This document shows, one piece after another, positions 1-11,487 of a stretch of DNA of 58,723 nt. The notes beneath the pieces are model-generated. The model worked only from the letters and a program-made list of their open reading frames with translations, was not told the DNA's origin and made no database searches. A program made the position numbers and the translations under genes. This DNA comes from Zopfochytrium polystomum. Its lineage: Eukaryota; Chytridiomycota; Chytridiomycetes; Chytridiales; Chytridiaceae. Every line of letters starts with the position of its first letter. Within the stretch, counting starts at the first letter, position 1. Where the stretch lies: the NCBI GenBank assembly GCA_025765615.1, contig JAIVFJ010000359.1, positions 1 through 58,723 of the forward strand. The letters are read 5' to 3'.

Positions 1-227
1 GGCCGGTGCACCAAGCCGCCGACAAGTGCCTCAAGCCGCCAAAGAAGCTGTCGCAGGACCAGGCGGAGGGTTCCGCCTGAACTACGACTCGTACCTCGAG
101 TACTATGGGCGCGCGAGGAAGACTGATTGATCGGTGCCAATACTGACGATAAGTGCGAGAGCGTCGCGGTGCTGGCCAAGCAGACGTTAAGCGGACGGGG
201 GACTGGAGCTTTTTGAAGGATGCGTGA
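1..227 (+). pseudogene. 3' remnant of a second tyrosinase-like gene
   Basis: Reading across frames gives pieces that align in order with the C-terminal tail of the tyrosinase at 2231-4309: DKCLKPPKKLSQDQ matches the GCLAHARTLTREEV segment, NYDSYLEYYGRARKTD matches WDGYQAYLAKTG, DDKCESVAV matches DECNASDG, and GDWSFLKDA followed by a TGA at 225-227 matches GNWEFLKDL. The pieces need frame changes near 88 and between about 170 and 200. The window cuts off the upstream part, including any copper-binding core. Either a decayed tandem paralogue or an intact gene with sequencing indels; the alignment of four consecutive blocks makes homology likely. Confidence 0.6.
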
Positions 228-529
228 AAGGGAGAAATTCCCTTTCGCACCCCCTCTCCTCCTTCACTGCGCTTTGCTCCTGTTTTCGTTTTTCGTTAGA
301 CCGCACCCCCACACCCCCACACACCCTACTTCCCACCATTTGGCCCTTGCGCTCTTTTTTTTTTTTTTTTGCAAGCGGCTCGCTCGGCAGTTGGGCTGCC
401 TTTACTGTTATAGAATGCGGCAAAAGAGAGATCAAGAAGAAGAAGAGAAGAAAGAAAGAAGACCTCCAATAAAACTGTGTGTGCTGAATCAGTGAGCGTT
501 AGCCGTTCCCAAGCACTCTCTACACGCCG

Positions 530-723
<194 letters not shown>

Positions 724-1517
724 TCACTCACTTGCTCACACACAAGCCTTGCGGCCGACAGGCCACCCTGCGCACTAGCGTAGCTAAATTTTGTTGCTCT
801 TCAAACTGCAAAGCGCTTAAAAAAGAGCTTCTCCCAGCAAATACACCGCAAATCAGAAGTCAACTGCCCCTGCCAGTGCGAGCACAATCGCCTCTTGAAT
901 AGCCCGCCGTCTGAATTGGGACTAGTTCTGCAGCGCAGCGAGTGCAAGTGTGCAGGTCTGATTGTGAAGCTGGGAAGGGGGGAATGGGAGAGAGTGCAAA
1001 GGGGGGTCTAAGGGGGAAAACCCGACTTAACTGGTCGAGTCGCGGCCGCCAAGAATGTTCGCGATCGTGCCCGTGAAAGAGACTGAGCTTGCCGCCTGCA
1101 AAGGTGTGGAAGGATGTGATGGTGAGAAGCTTGAAACGAGAGGCGCTTAACCAGGAGAAGGGGAACTCAGAAAAGCTGCGCAGGAAGGGGAAGGGGGGGT
1201 GAAGGGGGGGGCCGGAGCGTTCACGGCGGTGAACACGATCCTGTCTGATGTCAAAGCAGGGGGAATGACAAATTGAGAACAAATATTGATCGGGACCAAG
1301 CCGGTCGAAAACACGCTAACCCTGTGGCTGATTTTCAATTACAGTAGGATGCCTGTCAACTTGTAAGCAATCCTTGATATGGGTAGTCCAACACACAGGC
1401 AACCTGTCGCTGTTGGGCGAAGGGACAGAGAGATAGACACGAGAGACACACAGTTCGTTGACTGCCACTTCCAGAGACAACCTGTTGACTTCCTCCCTTA
1501 TTGAAATACAAAAAAAA

Positions 1518-1548
<31 letters not shown>

Positions 1549-2062
1549 AGAGGGGGGGAGGGAGAGAGGAGGGAGGGAGAGAGAAGCTGGGTTGTTTTTT
1601 CTTGAGTCAAGGGGCTCCTGCCCCATTGAGGGGTGCTGCCCCTCCACCCCCGCTCGATCGTTCAAGAGAGATGAAGAGAGAAAGAGAGCGGAAAGATGGA
1701 GAGGGTCTCTGTGTGTGTGTGTGTGTGTGTGTGTTTCCCCAAACTTTTAGGGATATTGCTGTAATTATTTTGGAATGTGTTCGGATTGATTTGCGGTGTA
1801 ATCGATCCTTTTTTTTCTGTTCGCCCATCCCCACCTCCCCTCGCTCGAGTCAGGGTTCGCGTCTGGCATTAGTTCCCGCGTCTAATGTGTACAAATCCGG
1901 TAAGTCTGTCCGTTCCGTTGATCCGGCCTTGGACACCACCACCACACACCCGCCCTTTTACCTCTGTTTCTATTCCTGTATGGCCTAAGGGACTGGCTCT
2001 GGAACCCCCTTCCATCCTATGTTTGAGGAAAAGCAGAGTGGTGGAGCAGCTCGGGCAGTGCG

Positions 2063-2070
2063 TATAAAAA
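2063..2070 (+). promoter_or_regulatory. TATA-like box upstream of tyrosinase
   Basis: TATAAAAA sits about 160 bp before the tyrosinase ATG at 2231, a plausible distance for a core promoter with a short leader. Sequence match only. Confidence 0.35.
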
Positions 2071-2230
2071 GAGTGCTTTAACCCACTGCGGTTTCGCCAC
2101 ATTGCCAATTCCTGCTACCTCCCCCAAGCAGTTCAAAAAGTAGACCAAGGGCGAAAACACCTGGCGGCATCGCGTGGTCCCCCTTCTTCCCGGCTTTCTC
2201 TCCCTCGTGCTAGTAGTCCGCCTCAGCAAA

Positions 2231-4309
2231 ATGAAGCAGTCACTCCTCGTCCGCCTCGCCGCGCTCCTCCTTTCGGCGTCCGCCGTGGCCGCAAAGTGCA
2301 AGAAACCCTTCGATCCGTATGGAATGGAACCAGCTTTCCGTCTCGCAGCGGTCAAAATGTAAATTTATTTGCTTCCACAGTTGTAACAAGGCCCCGAACC
2401 TAGACTTCCGTAGAATCTAACCGCGATTCTTACTACCCACCACCCACCACAGACATCGACGTCGTGAAACAGCTCGCGGCACGGGGCCTGCGGTACAACC
2501 CCACGAACCCCCCAGCCTCCTACGACCCATCCGTCATGGGCGTCTACGACCTCGTCGCAATCCACACCAACGCCGCGCCGTACGTCCACGGCGTCGCAGA
2601 GTTCTACCCGTTCCACCGAGGCATGGTGTTTATTTGGGAAAAGATGCTGCAGTCGGCGGGGTGGTCGTGGGGCGCCGTGTACTTTGACTGGAGCGCCGTG
2701 TCGCAGGTTGAGAGTGAATAGGGAGGCTCTTTTCCCGAATACCGACGGACAACACCCCCGCTGAGACGGCCCCCCCGACTCCCACACAAAACACGAAACC
2801 TCCCCCCCGCCCCTCCACTGCAGAACTGGCCCACCTCCAACGTCTTCAACTACTTTGGCCACCAATCGACGGGCAGCAACCCTTGCCTCCGCGACGGGCT
2901 GTTCCAGTGGGGCAAGTACAAAGTCTCACCCGTTCCCGCCTGGGGCAGCGGCGCTCGCGAGTACGACAACGGCGGCGACCACTGGTGCCTCCGCCGCTGC
3001 GGGTACACCGACTCGGCCCTTGACGACCCGCTGTCCATCGCAGCCGCTACCCTCCGCGCAAAGACGTACAGCGGATTCCGCAGCGACGACAGCGTCGGGT
3101 ACCACGCTAACGGGCACATTATCATTGGCGGCGGGTGCGACCTCGGCAACTTTTACTCGTCGCCGAACGATCCTCTGTTCTACCGTGAGTGAAGTGCGCT
3201 TCTGCTTTAATGATCGAGTCCAATTCCTTCACCGCCCACGCTAACACACGCACAAACAAAATCACACTGAAAAGTGCACCACACCTTTATCGACAAGAAC
3301 TGGTGGAAGTGGCAGAACCTCTGCCCCGAGTACAAGAACGACTACGAGGGCACGTACGTCGTCTCCGACGGCAACGTCGAAGCCGCTGACCCGAACCAGC
3401 CGCTGCACTCGTGGGGCCCGTACACGGTCCGCCAGATGCTCGACACGCTCGGCGGCGACCCGCTCTGCTACACCTACACAAAGTCCGCCGGCGACATCAC
3501 CAACTTTGGCCCGCCTCGCTGCCCGAGTGGCGCCGCCGCCAACACGAAATGGCCGTTCGGCCAGCCACAACCAAGGCGCCCGTCAGCGCAGCGTCCACGT
3601 CCTTCGCCTCCAACTCGACCCGACGCCGCCGCCTCCCTTGCCGTCGGCGCCTGGTCCCAGGTTGCGCTCGAGCCCCGCGACGGCGGCGACAGCAGCAGCA
3701 GCGGCAGCACCAGCACCAGCACAAGCGGCGGCCAAATGGCGGCGGCGCCCGGCCTGGACGCCGGGTGGGAGGCCGGCCTCCACACGCGGACCGACCCGGC
3801 GACGGGCCTGCTCCAGGTCGCCTACGACGCCGCAAGAGACCGTCCTGGTGACGATTCCGCGCGGCTACCGCGTGCACCGCATCCTCTACGACCGCGTCCT
3901 CGCCCTCCGCAACGACTACTCCCCCTCCGACCCGCTCCCCGTCGTCACCTCCAACACCACCACCACCACAACCACCGCCGACCCGCCCATCCTCGTCCTC
4001 CACGTCCCCACGACCCCGGCCGCCTCGGCAAAGGCGAAAACCTACGTCCGCACCGGCCGCTGCAACAAAAAGGACCGCCGTGGATGCCTAGCCCACGCGC
4101 GCACGCTGACCCGCGAGGAGGTCGAGCGCTTCATGATGCGCTGGGACGGATACCAGGCGTACCTCGCAAAGACGGGCAAGGCCGTCGACGAGTGCAACGC
4201 CAGCGACGGGTGCCAGCCGATTTCGACGCGCGCGAGGGTGCTGTACGAGAAGAACGGAAACTGGGAGTTCTTGAAGGATCTGTGCGAGGACGGGGCGGCG
4301 GCGGCTTGA
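2231..4309 (+). CDS. secreted tyrosinase (type-3 copper monophenol oxidase), frameshifted
   Basis: Tyrosinases hydroxylate monophenols and oxidise diphenols to quinones, the first steps of melanin formation. Exon 1 (2231-2358) encodes a signal peptide (MKQSLLVRLAALLLSASAVAA) and KCKKP. The rest of exon 1 only matches the family (SIRMEWNQLS) in the next frame, so a 1-nt indel lies at about 2303-2311. In that shifted frame the GT at 2359 and AG at 2452 join in phase, giving RSKY-IDVVKQLAARGLRYNP. Other exons: 2453-2706, 2824-3184, 3275-4309. CuA histidines lie in AIHTN, YVHG and PFHRG; CuB in GYHANGH and YLHHTFIDKNWWKWQ. A Ser/Gly/Thr-rich linker (about 3560-3830) leads to a C-terminal tail with cysteines. 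At least one more frameshift is needed near 3830, perhaps two more within the linker. A possible paralogue remnant precedes it. Function is confident; integrity is not. Confidence 0.85.
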
Positions 4310-4746
4310 TACCAGTGATGGATCTGGCCCCCACCCCGCCTTTCCTACTCCCCCTTTCGCCCCCCTCTTTTACCCACCCCCACCCCCCTTTACCCATCCC
4401 ACCCCCCCACCCTCCTCTAATTCATCTTTCCTTGCCCTCGCCCCGCGCTTTGGCGGGTCCAGAGCGAGCTAACCAGCCAGCTAGCTAAATATTCGCCAGA
4501 CTGGGGCGCATTCGACAATAAACGACGCAATGGCGATACTATGATTTTTTTGTCAACAGTGACAATTCTTTCGCAACCTTTGGCCAGGCCCGCCATCCTT
4601 TCTATCCAACGACGACCCTTCACCTTTCGCCGTTATCGCCCCGCCGCCGCTAACGGAGGAAGCCGCCAGAGCGAGCCAGAGGCGCAGAGGGGCAGGATCC
4701 CAACCTCCCTCACTCTCTCTCCTTCCACACGCTGCTGCATGCCCAG
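4310..4746. other. intergenic spacer
   Basis: C-rich tract (4320-4420) after the tyrosinase stop, then ordinary sequence up to the proposed cyclase start. No further gene seen. It must hold the tyrosinase 3' end and the promoter of the next gene. Confidence 0.5.
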
Positions 4747-7700
4747 ATGGCCTCCCGGGAGGCCGCCGGCAACAAAGTCGTCAGCAACAACGTAAGAATA
4801 GCGGTGAAGGTGGGGAAGGCTAGTTAGCGCAGAGAGTGAGTGCTTGTACACGAGAGGCGCGGGGGTATGGGCTGAGATGATGGTGATGATGGTGATGATG
4901 ATGATGACAGTGAGAGTGAGAGCGAAAGCCACGTGGTGATGATATTGGAGACGAGCGGGCGAGGTGATTGAAGAACGTGCGGCGGCACCAAGAGAGTGGA
5001 AGAAGTCTGTGTTTTACCCCCCTACCCGCACTCTCCCATCTTCTCACTCGCCGCACCCCCAGCAGGACACGCAGCCGGGGCAGCGCCAGCAGCAGCAGCA
5101 GCAGCAGGAGGGGAGCTCGTCCTTGCGGTCATCGCCGAGTCCTCCTCCGTCGTCGGAGACAGCATCTCCGCTTCAGCCTCTGCCTCAGCCTCTGGCTCCT
5201 CCAGCCGGACCCGTCCACCGTGCCCTGTGGCGCTGCTGGATATGGCTCACCGCCGTCGCCCCCATCCCGCCGGTCGACCCCGACTCGACCTTCCTGGCGC
5301 GCCCGCCTCGCACTCCTCGCGCATCTTGGTTCTGGTGGCCGGCGAGCCGATCCCAACGCCGGCGGCGTCGGCGTCGCGTACACAGCCTGGTCGTTCGTTC
5401 CGAGACGAACAAGGAAGCCGAATCCGCCGCCACGAAAGCCGCCGTGGCCGCTAATGCGGATAACCGTGACAGCGACGACGACGGCGAGGACGGTGACGAC
5501 AACGAGAAGCTGGCGGTTTCGGGCGGCGTCGACGCCGCCGCTGGCGAAACAGAGCTCGATCTCGCGGACCTCCAACGCGCCGCCGCATCGGCCGGCGCGG
5601 GCAGCGCGGATCTCTACCCGCCGATCGGCGGTGACCAAGGCCTGATCCTGGAAGAGGCCGCGTCGGGCAGCCCCATTCCGACCCGGCGCCGCGCCTCTTG
5701 GCGGCCGAGGTTCCTTCTCTCAGGTTTCCACTCGCGGCGCCTGGAGGAAAAGTACCTCTGCGAGGTGCTTCTGCCCGGCCGCATCATCTTGCTTCGACTC
5801 ATCGCCTTAAACATGGGTACTTGGTTCCCTGCATCGCTCTTGACCTCCTACGTTGCGAGGCGGACGATCGTCGGCAGTGGCTACGCTGTGGTTACCGGCG
5901 TGCTCGCGGCCGCTGGGTTTCTGGCGGCAGCGGCCAGTGCGCTTGCTTCATGGTGGAGAAGGGGGGAGTTCTTCGTGCGGCTCTACACCAGGTCGAGAAC
6001 GACGAGAATTTGGCTTGAAGTCGCGACGGTAAAGATGCGCGCGATCCTGTTTTGCAAAAACAGCGCTTCCCCGTGGGAAGTAACGGACGCAGTGCAACTA
6101 ACACACACACACACACACACACACATACACACACATACACACACACAGTTCCCTTCGGTGATCTTAGCCTCAATGCTCGATCTATGCGTTCCGCCCATTC
6201 GAGATCCGGTAGCTTCCGGCGCCATAATCGTCTTCGCGTTTTTCTGCTTGTCTTCTGGGCTGTCGGGGACCGCTCGCGATAACCTGATTAGGATTCTCGT
6301 CACCGTTCCGGCTGGCATTGCCAAGGTCGCACTGATACTCGAGCTGCACCCGTACCCCTTCCTGGCCGTTCTCATCTATTTGATTCTGATTGCTGTTCAC
6401 GTTATCCTTTTGGCCGACCACTTGAACCTCAGGGACTTGCGCCGACGAGCAAAGTGAGCGACGCTTTTTTCTTTGTGTTGTCGTGCTTCTCGGTCGATTC
6501 GCCTTCTAATCCCTTTTGCACTCTTACGGAACCAAACCTCCCTTTTATGATGAATAGCTTCCTGAAGACCATTTTGATGCAGCGCCAACTGGACGGCGTC
6601 ATCGAGGAAAGGCAAAAGTCTGAGGAGCTTCTGCTCCTCACGTTGCCAAAGTCGGTCGTCGAGCGGGTTCGCGGGGTCGACCTGACAAACTTTGATTTGA
6701 TATCGGAGGAAGTTCCTGAGGGTATGCATGATTTGCCGCGGGGAGCGAGTGCACCCTTTTCTTTCCCTCCGTCCGTCTCACTGTCCTCTTTCTCTCTCTC
6801 TCTCTCCTGTTTCTCCATCTTACTCGCTTTGACTCTGTTGCTCAATCCACTCTCACGGCCTGCTTAACACCTCAAGCTACGGTTATGTTCGTCGATGTGC
6901 TTAACTTTGAGGACATCTCCAAGGAGCTTGATTCTCGGAAGAATTCTCTTGCGTTCTTGAACCAACTTTTCCGCAAAATCGACAAAATCGCCCTCCAGTT
7001 CCCAACCGTCGAACGGATAAAGGTGATCCATCGCATACCTGATGATACTATTGCTCTTATTCTCGCTTCCTGTCTCGCGAAAACTCGAACACTCAAACCC
7101 TTGCATTGTATCATCAATTATGGAAATCATCCTTGGACTTGACAGACAATCCATTCGAAGATCATGTTCTTGGGAACGCCTTCCGCCACAAGTGATAAGC
7201 ACCTGGTGGAGATGGTGCGGATGGCACGGGCGATTAAACGCGTGCTCAGCCGGCAGTTGTCGTTCGACATACCATTACCGAAGAATGGCATCAACCCCAG
7301 TTGGGGATTTGGAATTCATGTCGGTACGTCTAACCTCCCACAAAGCGCTCATTGGAGTTCAATGCTTTGTTTGCCAGGTTCGGTGGTAACGGGTATTTTG
7401 GGGAAAAGGTCGTTCTGCTTTGAAGTACGTTTTTCGGCGTGTGTCCCTTTTTTGCACTTGAACTGACGCTTCGACTGATAAAGGTGTACGGAGACACCGT
7501 AAATTTCGCAAGCCGACTACTTTCGATCGCCCTGCCGGGCCAGATTGTTGTCGCCGCGTCAACATGGGAGAAACTCAATACTGGTGGGTCTGCTGATGTT
7601 TTCTTCCCAGCTTTGTCAGGGACTTTGTTATTTTAAACTGTTAATTGGTCTCTAAGCCTTATATTCATGTTCCCCACAGTTTATCCTGGTGTCTGCATCG

Positions 7701-10292
7701 GCGAGCGGCATCTCAAGGGAAAAGGGTCCGTGAAGGTTTATAATGTTGATGGTGAGCAGCCAAGCAGCGAAGTAACACCACCCGCGGAACTTGCTCCGGC
7801 AAAGGACGCGACGCGTGCGACATTGCAAAAAGCCGTCAAGAAGCTGAAACCGGTCTTATCCATGCTGTACGCGATGAAGCCTCTTGCTTTAACGGGATCA
7901 AATGCCGCGACTGCCGCCAACGACGGAGAAGCTGTAAAAATACAAATCCACCCCACGCAAAATTCCGTGGAAACGCCGTTAAGCGATGACGACGCCGCTG
8001 CCATCAAGATGCAGAACAAACTGTCGCTACCGGAACGAACCGAGCTGCCCCGAAGGCTCAGCGAGATCAGAAAGTCGTGCGCCTCTGTTGGACCAAACTC
8101 ATCCGCGTTGAGCTTGCCGCCGTTTTCGCTTGCCGACGGCAACCCCCACGTCGATACGAACGACGTCAACGCAATTTTCAGCTCGGAACAGATTGATTTG
8201 CGGGCGGGAGCGGCAGACTCGGCGATTGAAAGATGCTTTCAGCTTATGGAGGCCAACGCGACAGATGACTTGACCCCTGGCGGCTCCGAACTGGCCCAAC
8301 GCAGCAGTCGCGCGCGGGCCGCAAGGGTCGCAACTACCAGGAGGGGCACCAAGCCTGTTGTGAACTCGGGCCTGGAAGAATCAATCTCGATGCTCTCCAC
8401 CTTTCCGTCGGCAACAGATGCCTACTCGCCAGCGTGGCTGTCCGAGTACATGAACTTCAAAGTGCAATTCAAGAAAGCCGAGCTAGAGGAGGCTTTCCTA
8501 AAGAGAGAAGCCGAGAATATGATACCCCATACTCGAAATATGTGCTTCAAGGTCACCTGCATCCAGGCTGGCTTCCTTTTGCTGGCGGTCTGCGGCATCT
8601 ACATCGACGCGAATTCGCGTTTGGGCACCACGGTAATCGATCTGACAGCATCATTCAATGCACGGACAGATGTCATTCAAAAGAGAATCATCACGATGGG
8701 CATCTCCGTTGCAGCGTTCGTAATACAGCTTGTCAACGTGCTCGTCGTGCTGCTGTTTAAGCCATCAAGCACCGTATGGCACCGAATTTCTGCCTGGGTT
8801 ATGGTATTAACGAGCTGCGTCATCGCCGAAACCCTCCTGCTCGCGTGGACCGGTCTCTCGGGATACTGGATCATCACCACTGTGACCATACCAGGCTTCA
8901 TGACGATGCTGATAATGTCCATGCGGTCCCTCACATTCATCACCCGCACGGCCGCGTCGTTGACGTTCGTTATCACCTCGTGCGCCGTGTCTCTCTGGAC
9001 GGACCCCGCCAGCTGGCCGCAAATCATCATGCTTATCTGCGCCGTGCTCTCGTGGGGAACGCTGGCCGCCGCCGAGGAATCCTGCCTGCGCTTCGACTTT
9101 GTCGTCGACGCCGCCCTCTCCAGGCAGGCCGCACTCGTCAAGGAGGAGCTGGACAAGTCCAACACCCTGCTGCAAACCATCCTGCCCGCACGTGTCATCA
9201 TGAACTTGCTCGAGGATGCGACCATGCTCGTCTACGAGGAGTTTGACTTGCTGACGGTTTTGCACATGGATATTGCTGGGTACGAGAGGCGTTTGCCGGG
9301 GTTTACTTCCTTCTTTTCTTTTTTTTTCCCCGTCCCACTCCTTTCCCTCTTCTTGTAGCCTTCTCTTGTTCCTTTGAAATCAGGTCGGTGCCCAAACTGA
9401 CATCCCTGCCCCCGCTTTCGGGGGCCTTCCACAGCTTCACATCTATCTCGTCTTCCGTTGAGCCTATGGACATCTTTCTCTTGCTTAACACATTGTTTGC
9501 TTACTTTGACACTTTGGTAAGTCTCATCTTGTTTGATGGCTGCTTTTTTTTTTAAAATTTTTTTTTTATTACCTCTCGGTTCGCCCCGCAGACCGCCGAG
9601 TTCGACGTGGAAAAAATCACGACAATAGGCAAGCCGGAGGAGGGGGGCCTCATCTTTCCGTCCAAAACAGTATAATCGCCTCCCCACTAACGAACGATTC
9701 TTCCTTCGCCCCCGCCCCACCTCCCCTCCCGGCTCCCCCTACTTTTTTCCAGGCGACGCCTACGTCGCGAGCTCCAACCCGGCGCAAGCCTCGCAGTCAC
9801 CGCAAGTCGGCGCGGCGTCTGTCTGCATCGTCGCCAGCCTCATGCAAAAGTTTGTACGCGGGCCTCATGACCCGCTCGCGCTTTGCGTCCAGCAAGTTCC
9901 GCCACGGCCTCGCCATGCGCATCGGCGTCCACTCGGGCCCGTGCTTTGGCGCCATCATGGGCGGAACGACAAACTTTCGCTACGCGCTGATGGGCGAGAC
10001 GGGTAAGAATAATGGTTTTCTTCTTCCTTTTTTTTTGCGTTTTGAACGTAAAAGGGGTAACACAACGAACAAACCAAACCCTATCGAAATTATAATAACC
10101 CTAACCCCCTCCTCTTCCAGTGACCACCGCCGAAAAGTCCAGGAGCTGGCGCACCCGGGACAGGTTCACGTCTCGGAAACGACGATGGGCCTGGTCAAGT
10201 CTTTCCGCCGCTTTGCGTTCCGCAGGACGGGCCGCGTCGTGCGCGGCGGGCTGGCGACGTACGAGGTCGTCGCTGACGACGACGGCGAGTGA
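4747..10292 (+). CDS. membrane adenylyl cyclase with two membrane bundles and two class III catalytic domains
   Basis: Predicted to make cAMP from ATP at a membrane. Proposed exons: 4747-4791, 5066-6079, 6149-6453, 6558-6721, 6877-7022, 7146-7323, 7378-7424, 7484-7583, 7680-9279, 9384-9516, 9592-9628, 9753-10002, 10121-10292; about 1,395 residues. Order: low-complexity N-terminus (poly-Gln from CAG repeats near 5090), 5-6 membrane helices (about 5770-6430), catalytic domain 1 (TVMFVDVLNFEDIS, VERIKTIHSKIMF, VYGDTVNFASR), a linker, six helices (about 8540-9070), catalytic domain 2 (LHMDIAG, VEKITTIGDAYV, GLAMRIGVHSGP, GETVTTAEK). In domain 1 a Lys (IKTI) and a Glu before VYGD occupy the base-selecting positions, which favours ATP over GTP. 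Exon 1 is inferred from an ATG and in-phase splice sites. Two 1-nt frameshifts are needed, near 9850 and 10137. Fungal Cyr1-type leucine-rich repeats are absent. Confidence 0.8.
6102..6148 (+). repeat. (CA)n tract inside a cyclase intron
   Basis: CA repeats, with two CATA interruptions, fill the 3' half of the 69-nt intron 6080-6148 and end in the acceptor CACAG. The intron length is a multiple of three and it has no stop, so unspliced RNA would stay in frame. Confidence 0.7.
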
Positions 10293-11487
10293 GCCGGGGG
10301 GCAGCAGCAACCAAAAAACCGACGCCCGCTTTTTTCTCTCTCTTTCGTAAAGTCACTTCAGTGCGGGAAGTTTTTTTTCAAGTTGATGGAACGGGGTTGG
10401 ATAGGGGTTAGATTTCGTTTTTATTATTATATCCTGCTTGGTAAAAAAGGGGGGCTGGCGCGGCAGTAGATTAAGTAGGGGGGATGGGGGAAGTGCGGGG
10501 CTGGTTCGCGCCCAGAGTAACAACGAAAGATTCGGGTTGGGGGAGGTCCAAATTAACACAGATAATTCAAGTCGCAACACCAGGGCTTACGATCCCCCAG
10601 ATGAGCAAAGACGACCGTGGGCAAAAGTCCAGGCTGTTATAATATGATTTTGAATCATAATCAGACCCCATCAACGAACCCGAATCACTGCATGAAACCC
10701 TCCCTCCCTCTGGCAACTCGAGCGGCATCATTTACTCGCTTCTTTTATTTCAGACAGTCTTCACTGCCCCTTCCTCTTCTTCTTCCCTCGCCCTCTCTGC
10801 CCCTTTCGCCTTCCAGCCCACCATTACACTGCGTGTGCCGGTGGGTAGGGTAGGACAACGCAATGTGCGAGGACCGACTGGGACACGAAAGAAACAAAAA
10901 AAAAAAAAAAAAAAAGTAAAGTGTCGCGGTACCGCAACAAACAACAAGCAACAGTTGCAGAAGTCAGCAAAAAAACTCCAAACAAAATAAAACGGATCAA
11001 CGGATGGGCCACGTAACAGCGGGGAAAGGGGGGGCGGGGAAAAAAAAAACCGGAACAATTAACACGAACCGCTGACACTACCAACTACTGGAACAGAGGG
11101 GGGGGCGAGACAAGGAGGAACGGATTGGAAGGAAACAAGAGGGGAGTGCGACGGTGGCAAGGCGAGGCGAGGAGCGCGTGAACAAGGCCAGTTAACATTT
11201 CGATTTCTTTTTTTAAACAATCAGGAAGCACGTAGGCGGGGTGCGAGGAGGGGGAAGGGGCTTGAGAAATTCACAGGGCGAGAAGGGGGGGAGAGTGTGG
11301 GGAAGGTGAAAAGGCGACTACAAATAAAATTGGGAGACAGGAGAGAGAGAAAGAGGAAGAGAGCGAACTCTGTGCAATTGGGGGAGAGGCCGGCATCAGG
11401 GGGCAAAAAGCAAAGGAAAACGAAAAAAAAACTAGCAACAAACAAACAAGCAGATTATCTCTCGCGTGCGCGCTTTCTTTTTTTTTC
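10293..11487. other. intergenic stretch between two converging genes
   Basis: It lies between the 3' ends of the plus-strand cyclase and the minus-strand KDM3-like gene. It contains G-rich and poly-A tracts (for example 10897-10915 and 11040-11050) and no coding pattern that I can support. Confidence 0.6.

Noticed and set aside
4747..10292. Cyr1-type fungal adenylate cyclase or rhodopsin-guanylyl cyclase
   Set aside because: No leucine-rich repeats, PP2C or rhodopsin motif. There are two membrane bundles, and Lys/Glu at base-selecting positions do not fit a guanylyl cyclase.
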